DNA from: Gottschalkia acidurici 9a
GTDB taxonomy: Bacteria; Bacillota; Clostridia; Tissierellales; Gottschalkiaceae
Length of the DNA stretch: 64,000 bases
Assembly (NCBI RefSeq): GCF_000299355.1
Contig: NC_018664.1
Span: forward strand, 1,361,115-1,425,114
Direction of reading: 5' to 3'
Part shown: positions 9,516 to 17,312 of the stretch, piece by piece
How positions within the stretch are numbered: the stretch's first letter is position 1
Layout of the letters: each line of letters starts with the position of its first letter
Notes under the pieces: model-generated
What the model saw: the letters and a program-made list of their open reading frames with translations, nothing else
Told to the model about the DNA's origin: nothing
Databases searched by the model: none
Translations under genes and position numbers: made by a program

Positions 9516-10271
9516 ATGACTATAAATTACATATTAATATTTATGCTTGGAACAGTTGTAGGAAGTTTTTTAAACGTATGTATATATAGAATTCCAAGAA
9601 ATATGTCTATTGCATACCCTACATCCCAATGTCCCAATTGTAATAGTAAGTTATCGCCACGTGATTTAATTCCTATACTAAGTTATTTAATATATGTTGG
9701 AAAGTGTAGGTACTGCAAAGTGTCTATTTCTTACAGATACCCTACTGTAGAACTAATATGTGGATTCGGGGTCTTGATTTTGGCCTATAGATTCGGATTT
9801 GAATGGAATCTTTTAATCAACTTATTATTATTCTTAGGACTAGTTGTTTGTTCCTTTATTGACATAGATTTAAGAATAATTCCTGATAAAGTATTAATGT
9901 TTTTATTAGTATGTGGAACTATACTTATTTCTGTAAAATCAAAAGAGCTTTTACTATCAGGAATTATTGGGCTTGCTGTAGGAAGTACATTTCTTTTGTT
10001 GTTAGCAATGTTTTATAAAGACGGATTAGGTGGAGGAGATATTAAGCTAGTAGGTGTAATAGGACTATATCTGGGATGGCAAAATGTACTTATGACAATT
10101 TGGATAGCTTCAATACTAGGAGTTATAACTTTTGTAATACTATATATATTTAAACAAAAATCTTTGAAAGATATGATTCCATTCGGACCTTCTTTAGCTA
10201 TTGGAGCTTTTATAAGTATGATCTTCGGTGAAGAGTTACTACAAATTATCACTAATGGAATTTGTTTTTAA
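9516..10271 (+). CDS. pilD: Prepilin peptidase/N-methyltransferase
   Basis: A 251-residue polytopic membrane aspartic protease of the PilD/GspO family. It removes the leader of type IV prepilins and methylates the new N-terminus. Visible are the GTVVGSFLNVCIYRIPR start, a cytoplasmic zinc loop CPNC ... CRYC, and the two catalytic-aspartate motifs DIDLRIIPD and GGGDIKLVG. The full CxxC loop indicates the methylating type. AGGCGGTG precedes the ATG. First gene of the pilus operon; its substrates here would be the two prepilins at 10.7 and 11.9 kb. Confidence 0.95.
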   Translation: MTINYILIFMLGTVVGSFLNVCIYRIPRNMSIAYPTSQCPNCNSKLSPRDLIPILSYLIYVGKCRYCKVSISYRYPTVELICGFGVLILAYRFGFEWNLLINLLLFLGLVVCSFIDIDLRIIPDKVLMFLLVCGTILISVKSKELLLSGIIGLAVGSTFLLLLAMFYKDGLGGGDIKLVGVIGLYLGWQNVLMTIWIASILGVITFVILYIFKQKSLKDMIPFGPSLAIGAFISMIFGEELLQIITNGICF

Positions 10272-10290
10272 AATGAAAGGAGACATGTAA

Positions 10291-10524
10291 ATGGGTAGCA
10301 CAAACAAAGATGTAGTATCAAAAATAAGTAGTCTTTATAGCGAGATTTTTGAACACGATGGATTTGGTCAGATGACTATAGAGGTGAAAATTTTAAAAAA
10401 GGGACAAAAAGAGATTCTAATACATTGCGGGAAACAGTATAGATTTGTAGTTGACTATCCCTCAAGCTGTAACCTTAAAATAGTATCAAATGAAGATGTA
10501 GTTAAAAAACGAATAGCTAGATAG
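10291..10524 (+). CDS. Uncharacterised 77-aa protein in the pilus operon
   Basis: A small soluble-looking protein (DVVSKISSLYSEIFEHDGFG at the N-terminus, IHCGKQYRFVVDYPSSCN in the middle) with GAAAGGAGA upstream. No signal peptide or membrane segment. Its position between pilD and pilA, 19 nt after pilD, suggests a role in pilus assembly or regulation. No family is recognised. Confidence 0.7.
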   Translation: MGSTNKDVVSKISSLYSEIFEHDGFGQMTIEVKILKKGQKEILIHCGKQYRFVVDYPSSCNLKIVSNEDVVKKRIAR

Positions 10525-10747
10525 TAGATAGCCTAAGATTTGGTTCAAACTGACTTTAACTTATATTCCATATTAGAATATGAGATTAAATATGAATAAA
10601 CAATAATTAAGAGCTAGTCTGTGTATTCTTGAGACTTTTAGGGGGTGAGTATTATATAAGGAGGTAAATAGACAGACATAAAACTAAAAAATGTGGTTCC
10701 GCGGGGGAACACTTCTTAAAATTAAAAAAATGAGGAGTGTTATTTTT
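10525..10747 (+). promoter_or_regulatory. Structured leader RNA of pilA with two exclusive hairpins
   Basis: A 223-nt gap. Hairpin 1 pairs GTG-TTCC (10693-10700, one bulged G) with GGAACAC (10706-10712). Hairpin 2 pairs 10708-10718 with 10731-10741 (AACACTTCT / AGGAGTGTT core, one G-U). They share 10708-10712, so only one can form. Hairpin 2 contains the GAGGAG ribosome site of pilA (10732-10737) and is followed by ATTTTTA, so it could sequester translation or act as a weak terminator. A perfect AAGGAGGT at 10661-10668 has no start codon at useful distance. No known riboswitch consensus was recognised. Confidence 0.5.
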
Positions 10748-11768
10748 ATGCTTAAATTAGGAAGAAAAATGTTAAAAGATGTGAAAAAAACGTTAAAAAC
10801 AACAAAGGTTTTACTCTATTAGAGCTAATTATAGTAATTGCTATAATGGGATTCTTAGTAGCTATGGTTGCACCAAGACTTGAAGGAATAGGATCAAAAG
10901 CATCAGGAACAGTTGATGATGGATCTACAAAAATAATTGAAACTACTCTTTCTAGATATCTAAACGAAAACAATAAGTTACCAAATAAACTTGGAAATTT
11001 AGCACCAGCTGGTGCAACTGCAGGTCAACCTCTAGCAAAGCTAGATAATGGTAAGGCTGGCAGTGAAGGAGATAATAAAATGATCTGGGACGGAACAAAG
11101 ACAATGGGTAAGATAGCTACATTCGACAAAAGTTTCGCAGATAAAACAAATTATATGTTCATGCATTAAGCCCAGCAGAGGTTAAAGAACTTAAAGGAAT
11201 GGGTATTACGGAATTTGTAAATCATGCTGGAGAATCTGAAACCATAGTAAACGGAACTAAAGTAATAATGATTGGTGGAGGAGGTGCAACTGGAGTTCCC
11301 CCTAGTTCAATTAACCAAGATATGAGGGTAGACGCTGAATTTGGAGATCCGACTTTAGCATATAGGATTCTAGTTACTATTAGTGATGAAAGTGAATTAA
11401 TAACTGGAGGATATATGAAAAAAGGTTCACAGAGTGCAACACAAGGTGCTAGTGAAAAGTACCTAAAAAATACAAGCTATAATATAGTTCTGCCTAAATT
11501 AAAAGCGACATTCGCAAGAATGTGTGACTATACAGGGACATATCCAGATATAACTATAACTGATTATCACGATGCAACTTTGTTGGAACTAAAAGAGATT
11601 GGTAAAAATGGAGTTGAGACAGGTAAAATAACAACAACAAAAATTATAGGACCTGACAATAGCAATATCGGAGATGCTTTAATTATGTCTCCAACAGGTG
11701 TAGTAGGGTCAGGAAATGGACAATCAGGATATTGGAAAGTTACAAGTGTTAAGAAAGAGGAGTTATAA
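10748..11768 (+). pseudogene. pilA: Major prepilin pilA, frame broken twice
   Basis: The prepilin signature KGFTLLELIIVIAIMGFLVA begins at 10804 but its frame has no ATG, GTG or TTG start upstream. The good start (ATG 10748, ribosome site GAGGAG) reads MLKLGRKMLKDVKK and would join the pilin frame if the A7 run at 10784-10790 had one more A. A second break at about 11149-11169 (ending YMFMH) again needs one extra base to continue into ALSPAEVKELKGMG and a C-terminal domain ending at 11768. The repaired product would have about 340 residues with a 21-residue basic leader. Either a phase-variable or decayed pilin, or homopolymer miscalls; programmed -1 slippage is possible but unproven. Confidence 0.75.
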
Positions 11769-11780
11769 CAACAAACTAAA

Positions 11781-11803
11781 AGGGGCTTCCAGCCCCTATC
11801 TTT
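11781..11803 (+). terminator. Hairpin after pilA
   Basis: A 7-bp stem AGGGGCT / AGCCCCT with a TCC loop followed by ATCTTTAA. The T run is weak, so it may be a partial terminator or mRNA-stabilising hairpin that raises pilA transcript over the rest of the operon. Confidence 0.6.
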
Positions 11804-11947
11804 AAAATTAAACCAGTATATACTAAAATTCAAAAGTATCAAAAAAGTAAAAATCATCATATTTTAATATATGGAATCCTATAGATGAAATTTCAGAATT
11901 TCATACATTAAAATATGATTTTGAACTTACAAATAGGAGTTGTCATT

Positions 11948-13969
11948 ATGAGTGAAATAATAAAAAAAATCAAAAACATAACTTCAAATCAAAAAGGTTT
12001 TACTCTCTTAGAAATGATTTTAGTAATTCTCATTATGGGATTTTTAGTTTCTATGGTATCTCCTGTAGTTGGTTATATGACAGATGTAAAAAGAGCAAAT
12101 CTAACAAAAGAAGAACTACGAAATATAAAGATATCAATCATAGGGGCAGAAAAAATTTATGATGAAAATGGATTTATAATTGTAGGTGGATATGTAGGAG
12201 ATATGGGTAGTTTACCAAAACTGTATAGATCAGAATGGAATGAATCTGATAACAGATGGGAATGGAAATATACTTTGGGAATTGGAGCATATGAGGAAAT
12301 AAACGACGGAACCGGTCAACCTATAGGACTATATGAATCTAAAATAGGTAATGACGATTTGGGAGAAAAATGGAAGGGTCCATATACAACATATCCAAAA
12401 GACGCATATCCGAATGATGGAGATAACTTAGATTCTGTAAATGATAAAGAACTTTTTGAAAGAAAAAATAATGAAGGAAAGTATTCAGATGCTTGGGGAA
12501 ATACTCTTTTATTTTACAAAGAATACGAAGATCCACTAGATGAAACTACAGCAACGCTATGGATTATCAGTAGAGGGAAAGATCAAAAAGTAATAATACC
12601 AACAACATTAGGAGAATCTTATGACGAAAATGCAGAGGAAAATATAGACAACATAGCTGTAAAAATCATGCCTAATGAATGGTACAGGTCATATCATATA
12701 GGAAAAGAAAAGAAAACTAAAGAGAAATTAGAAGAGATAAGAGAACGTATAATTGGTTCATTTGATAATTCAGATGAAGATGGTAGAAAGTTGATTAGAG
12801 GATATATCGGTGATACTGATGAATGGCCAAAACTCTACAGAATTGATGAGAGTGGAAAGTGGGATACTGATATAAATGGAGAAAAACTTGAAATTGACTA
12901 TTTGAATGAGTGGGGACAACCTATAGCTTTGTGGGAAAATATAGGGAACAATCCTAATTGGAAAGGGCCTTATATGGAATATCCTTGGCAAGGGTACTTA
13001 GAAGACTCATGGGGTAATCCTTTAAAATTTACTTTAAAAGTTACATTAGAAAGTGAAATAATGACTATAACAAGTGCAGGGTATGATGGTGAATTTGATA
13101 CTGAAGACGATTTATTAATAAATATAAATAAAGATGAATGGAAGGTAAAAGATATTTCCATAAATGATGAAAAAAAAGTGAAAGCTACAAAGAATATATT
13201 AAAAGAAATAGAAGTAGCTATGCTGGGATCTAGAGATGTTAAAGATGCCTCTGGCAGAAGGATAGTAGGGGGATATTTAGGGGACATGGGAGAAATGCCA
13301 AAGCTCTATAAAATTGATGATACCACTGAGAAATGGATTATAGATAAAAATACTAGTGAAAAAACTGAAATTGACTATTCAAAAAATGAATGGGGACAAC
13401 CAATAAATCTCTGGACAGATAATGATATATCTCCAGTGTCAGAAGGTTTTGAGTGGAAAGGACCTTACTTAACAAACCGTTATGACGAGGTAATAAAAGA
13501 TGCTTGGGGCAAACCCATAAAGTTTGAACTAGATACTACAAAAGGTAAAATGACTATAACCAGTTCGGGAGTAGATAGGGTTTTTGGTGATGATAAAAAA
13601 GGAAGTAGTGACGATATAGTAACTGTTATAAATAGTGAAGATTGGAGAAAAGACGTAGTTACGATAGAAGGGATTATATATAACAATACATCAGCTACTA
13701 AAAATGTAGAGTTGGAGTTTTTCAATACACCCACGAATTCAAAAATAATTTCAGTAGTCATAAAACCAGTAGAAAAAGATACAGATTCAGATGGAAACAC
13801 ATTAATAGTTGGGGGAGGTCAGCAAAAGTTTAGAATTACTACAGAGGTATACTTTGGTTTGAGGAAGATTAAATTAACCGGTGACCTAGAGGAAGAAGTA
13901 GAGATATTTATAGGTAAGGGAGGAACTCAATCTCCTACAAAGGACAATTTAAAGTTTTTTATAAAATAA
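11948..13969 (+). CDS. Giant pseudopilin with three GspG-like repeats
   Basis: A 673-residue prepilin starting MSEIIKKIKN; this start is chosen for its TAGGAG site. The class III leader ends QKG, then FTLLEMILVILIMGFLVSMV. Three tandem units follow (about 51-255, 257-410, 412-570). Each has a lysine-rich helix, a GGYxGDMGxxPKLY box, a WKGPY box, the DAWGNxL/DSWGNPL/DAWGKPI box of GspG-type pilins and, in units 2 and 3, an Asp-rich loop (DGEFDTEDD; GDDKKGSSDD) resembling the GspG calcium loop. The last 100 residues are beta-rich and unassigned. Normal GspG-type pseudopilins have one such unit in about 140 residues. It may be a tip or adhesin pilin. Confidence 0.85.
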   Translation: MSEIIKKIKNITSNQKGFTLLEMILVILIMGFLVSMVSPVVGYMTDVKRANLTKEELRNIKISIIGAEKIYDENGFIIVGGYVGDMGSLPKLYRSEWNESDNRWEWKYTLGIGAYEEINDGTGQPIGLYESKIGNDDLGEKWKGPYTTYPKDAYPNDGDNLDSVNDKELFERKNNEGKYSDAWGNTLLFYKEYEDPLDETTATLWIISRGKDQKVIIPTTLGESYDENAEENIDNIAVKIMPNEWYRSYHIGKEKKTKEKLEEIRERIIGSFDNSDEDGRKLIRGYIGDTDEWPKLYRIDESGKWDTDINGEKLEIDYLNEWGQPIALWENIGNNPNWKGPYMEYPWQGYLEDSWGNPLKFTLKVTLESEIMTITSAGYDGEFDTEDDLLININKDEWKVKDISINDEKKVKATKNILKEIEVAMLGSRDVKDASGRRIVGGYLGDMGEMPKLYKIDDTTEKWIIDKNTSEKTEIDYSKNEWGQPINLWTDNDISPVSEGFEWKGPYLTNRYDEVIKDAWGKPIKFELDTTKGKMTITSSGVDRVFGDDKKGSSDDIVTVINSEDWRKDVVTIEGIIYNNTSATKNVELEFFNTPTNSKIISVVIKPVEKDTDSDGNTLIVGGGQQKFRITTEVYFGLRKIKLTGDLEEEVEIFIGKGGTQSPTKDNLKFFIK

Positions 13970-13986
13970 AGATAAGGTGATGAAAT

Positions 13987-15555
13987 ATGTCTATACTAGT
14001 GATTGAAACAAATGAACAAGTTATTAGAGCTTGTGTTTTGAAAAAAGGGATTAAAGGCTACAGTCTAGTAGATTGTATTAAAATTCCAAAAGAAAGTGGA
14101 TATGAAATATTAACTTCAGACGAACTTTTAGCTGTAATGAGTCGTATAACTAACTGTCCTAAAAATGTAGTAATAGTAACATCTTTGGCAACAATTATAG
14201 AAACATCTATGGATAAAGATAAAGTGAAAAAGATGACACATAGTTATCTAAAGGAAGCTATAAAGTGGGAAATAGAGCCGTTTATAACTGATTCAGTGAC
14301 TGATAGTATTGTTGGATATGAGATTATTAAGAAAAGTAGAGAAGAAATGAAAGATATAGAGGAAAATCAAATTTGGGTATCTGTAATTTCTAAAAACGAA
14401 TACGAAGATATAAAGAGAATCATGGATGAAGAAGGACTTAAATTAAAAAGGATTTATCCTACAGACTCTTGTATCGCAGAAACTGCAATGTATACATCAA
14501 AGGTAAAAAATAAAATTATAATAGACATAGGAGAGAAAGTAACTAAGTTGGTTCAAATCTTAAATGGAAGAATTACAGAGTACAAGGAACTCTCATTAGG
14601 AGTAGATGATATACACGTATACTTGGATAATCTCAACTATGATGACCTTATAAAAATATTCAACGATTCATTACAACAGTGGGAAGGGTCAAAAGAAGAT
14701 ACTATATCAAAGGTTAGTAATTATATGGACATATCATTTTACAAATGGAATGACTCAAAAGAAGAGATTATATTAAGTGGTATTGGTGCATCAGATGAAA
14801 TTATATTAGATTTTTTTACTAAAAATATCTCTAGTAATATTGAAGTTGTTTATATAGAAATAAATCAATTAAGCGAGTTTAGTGAACTAAAAGAAACAGA
14901 GTTTGCAGCTATACTTGGAGCAGGAATAAGAGAGTTGAGCATTAATCGTAGTCTAAAGACTATTGGAATAGACGACACTATAGAATTATCGAGGATTATA
15001 AGGGAAAGAGTACACATTATGCCTATTGTTGCATTGGTATCAATTCTAGTTGTATTCATAGGTCATTATGGTTTTATAAAATATAGAACAGTTAGAGTAA
15101 ATAGCCAGATTACTACACTTGAAGGTAAAAAGGCAGAAATTGAAGGTAAAAGTCAAAAATATGAGGCATTAAAAAATGACAAGGAGCAAATTGAAAAAAG
15201 TATAGCTAAGGATAATGAACAGATAGAATTATTGCGTTGGGGTATTCGTGAAAATACAGATACAGTAGCGCAAATATTAAAAGCAGTACAGGAAAATTCA
15301 ACTATAAATCTACATTCAGTAAATGTCTTAATAGATAATCAGAACAAGAATTATTCGGTTACCGCAGAAAGTTCAGAGGCTAGAGATTTGAACAACTTCA
15401 TAGTAGGTATACAAGGTAAAGAATGGTGTGAATATGCAGATATAAAAAATATTGATGAGATAGAGTCAAAAGGTGATGAAGACGAAGAAAACCAAAAAAA
15501 GATAAACTATAGCTTTAGTATAGATATAGTAAAGGACTCATATGAAAATAAATAA
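13987..15555 (+). CDS. pilMN: PilM-PilN fusion, pilus assembly platform
   Basis: A 522-residue protein. Residues 1 to about 320 form an actin-like PilM ATPase fold (start SILVIETNEQVIRACVL; phosphate-loop-like IIIDIGEKVTKLVQ; ILSGIGASDEIILDFF). A single membrane segment lies at about 343-363, followed by a coiled coil (EGKKAEIEGKSQKYEALKND) and a PilN-like periplasmic-type domain ending INYSFSIDIV. The same fusion is known from Clostridioides difficile (pilMN). It links the cytoplasmic motor to PilO outside the membrane. AAGGTGATGA precedes the ATG. Confidence 0.88.
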   Translation: MSILVIETNEQVIRACVLKKGIKGYSLVDCIKIPKESGYEILTSDELLAVMSRITNCPKNVVIVTSLATIIETSMDKDKVKKMTHSYLKEAIKWEIEPFITDSVTDSIVGYEIIKKSREEMKDIEENQIWVSVISKNEYEDIKRIMDEEGLKLKRIYPTDSCIAETAMYTSKVKNKIIIDIGEKVTKLVQILNGRITEYKELSLGVDDIHVYLDNLNYDDLIKIFNDSLQQWEGSKEDTISKVSNYMDISFYKWNDSKEEIILSGIGASDEIILDFFTKNISSNIEVVYIEINQLSEFSELKETEFAAILGAGIRELSINRSLKTIGIDDTIELSRIIRERVHIMPIVALVSILVVFIGHYGFIKYRTVRVNSQITTLEGKKAEIEGKSQKYEALKNDKEQIEKSIAKDNEQIELLRWGIRENTDTVAQILKAVQENSTINLHSVNVLIDNQNKNYSVTAESSEARDLNNFIVGIQGKEWCEYADIKNIDEIESKGDEDEENQKKINYSFSIDIVKDSYENK

Positions 15556-15584
15556 CTATAAAAGTCAGAGGAAGGGAATGAACA

Positions 15585-16193
15585 TTGAAAAAAACATTAA
15601 CTAAATTTGAGAAAATAGGACTACTTACAATTGTCATAGCGGCCACAATGTATTTCTATGTAAATAAAATATATGACCCTGCTTCTGAAGCGTATAAAAG
15701 CGCAAAAGAAAATTTAGTAACAATCAAACAAGAAGTAGAAGGTATAGGAGTCGTACCTAATATTAATGATATACAAAAAGAAGTAGGGGAATTAAGTGAA
15801 GAATATGAAACGATAAAGTTAAGCTTAGAATTGCTAAAACAAGAGAAAGTTCAAGGAAAATATGAAATCACCAACGTAATCGTAGAAATAAATAAGCTAA
15901 TGATGAAGAATAATGTAACTTTAAATAATATGAAGTGGATAGAAGAAGATAAAGAAAAACTAAATGAGCAAACACAAGGGCAGACACAGGAGAAACCTAA
16001 GGAATCAGTTCAGGAAGGTAGTGATATTGAATGGACTGCCTGTGAACTTGAATTTACAGGAAAGTTGTTACCCATAATAGCATTTTTTAATGATATTTAT
16101 GGATTCGAGTCCTTAGTACAAGTTGATGAGGTTAACATAGAATATGATGAAGAAAAAGACACATATCGTGCAATCATGAAGGTTTCAATCTAA
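15585..16193 (+). CDS. pilO: PilO-like pilus assembly protein
   Basis: A 202-residue bitopic protein: short cytoplasmic tail, membrane segment at about 10-27, a coiled coil (KEVGELSEEYETIKLSLELL), a Gln/Glu/Pro linker (QTQGQTQEKPKESVQ) and an alpha/beta domain including WTACELEFTGKLLPIIAFF, as in PilO. The start is a TTG with GAGGAAGGGA upstream; the overlapping ATG gives a stop after eight codons. It should pair with the PilN part of PilMN. Confidence 0.82.
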   Translation: MKKTLTKFEKIGLLTIVIAATMYFYVNKIYDPASEAYKSAKENLVTIKQEVEGIGVVPNINDIQKEVGELSEEYETIKLSLELLKQEKVQGKYEITNVIVEINKLMMKNNVTLNNMKWIEEDKEKLNEQTQGQTQEKPKESVQEGSDIEWTACELEFTGKLLPIIAFFNDIYGFESLVQVDEVNIEYDEEKDTYRAIMKVSI

Positions 16194-16218
16194 ATTGTCA
16201 ATGTAGGAGGTTTTAAAT

Positions 16219-17298
16219 TTGAATAAAAAAATTCTTAGTATAGAGGAACTACTAGTGAAGATAAGAGATAAAAAGGCATCAGATCTTCACCTTACGGCAA
16301 ATATGCCTCCATTAGCAAGAGCTTCTGGTGAGATTATACAAATAGATGATGAGGTACTAACTAACCAAGATATAAAGGAGCTGGTATACTCTGTTTTGAC
16401 AGACACCCAAAAGCAAATATTAGAGGACAAGCTTTCTGTGGACTTAGCAATTAGTGTTTTGAATATAGGTAGGTTTAGAGTTCATGTTTACCATCAAAGA
16501 GGAAATATGACAGCAGTACTTAGAAGACTTTCGGATGATAATCCAGATTTAAAAAAACTAGGTCTTCCAAAGGTTGTTGAAAATGTATGTGAGCTTAAAA
16601 GTGGTTTAGTATTAGTAACAGGAGCGACAGGAAGTGGTAAATCTACAACTCTAGCAGCTATTATAGATAGGATAAATCAAAATTACAGTAAGAATATCAT
16701 AACTATTGAAGACCCGATAGAGTATGTTCATATGAATAAAAAAAGTATTATCAATCAAAGAGAACTATATACAGATGTTGATTCATTCCCAGATGCTTTA
16801 AGAGGTGCATTGAGGGCAGATCCAGATATTATTTTAGTTGGGGAAATGAGAGATCTAGATACAATTAGGACAGCAATTATGGCAGCAGAAACAGGACATT
16901 TAGTATTTGCTACACTACACTCTAGGGATGCGGTATCTTCAATAAATAGAATGATTGGAGTATTTACACCCCAAGAGCAACAACAGATTAGACAACAACT
17001 TTCAGTCTCCTTAAAAGCAGTAATATCCCAACAATTGCTACCAAGAAAATCGGGAGATGGGATAGTTCTTGCTTGTGAAATTATGAACGTTACACCTGCT
17101 ATATCTAACTTAATAAGACTTGAAAAACAAGAGCATATGTATATGTCAATTGAAACAGGTTTTGACGCGGGAATGCAGACTATGGAACAAAGTCTTATAC
17201 AGTTAGTAAAATCAGGAGATATTGATATCTCTACCGCTAAAATATCTTCAAAAAATGCATCCATGATAGAGCAAAGATTAAATACAATTAATACTTAG
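16219..17298 (+). CDS. pilT: Pilus retraction ATPase
   Basis: A 359-residue hexameric secretion ATPase of the PilT type. Visible are an N-terminal PAS-like region with the KKASDLHL motif, Walker A GATGSGKST (about 135-143), the Asp box IITIEDPIEYVH, Walker B IILVGEMRD, and the His box GHLVFATLHS. It drives retraction and twitching. TTG start with TAGGAGG upstream. Presence of PilT argues for dynamic pili rather than a pure secretion system. Confidence 0.95.
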   Translation: MNKKILSIEELLVKIRDKKASDLHLTANMPPLARASGEIIQIDDEVLTNQDIKELVYSVLTDTQKQILEDKLSVDLAISVLNIGRFRVHVYHQRGNMTAVLRRLSDDNPDLKKLGLPKVVENVCELKSGLVLVTGATGSGKSTTLAAIIDRINQNYSKNIITIEDPIEYVHMNKKSIINQRELYTDVDSFPDALRGALRADPDIILVGEMRDLDTIRTAIMAAETGHLVFATLHSRDAVSSINRMIGVFTPQEQQQIRQQLSVSLKAVISQQLLPRKSGDGIVLACEIMNVTPAISNLIRLEKQEHMYMSIETGFDAGMQTMEQSLIQLVKSGDIDISTAKISSKNASMIEQRLNTINT

Positions 17299-17312
17299 AA
17301 AGGTAGATCAAT

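Noticed and set aside
10525-10747. Cyclic di-GMP riboswitch (class I or II) before pilA
   Set aside because: Clostridial pilA genes often have one, but neither the GGACGCAAAGCC-type core of class I nor a recognisable class II core could be found. Only a generic two-hairpin leader is claimed.
13987-15555. PilM-PilN fusion as a novelty
   Set aside because: The same pilMN fusion is already known in Clostridioides difficile, so it is annotated but not put forward as new.
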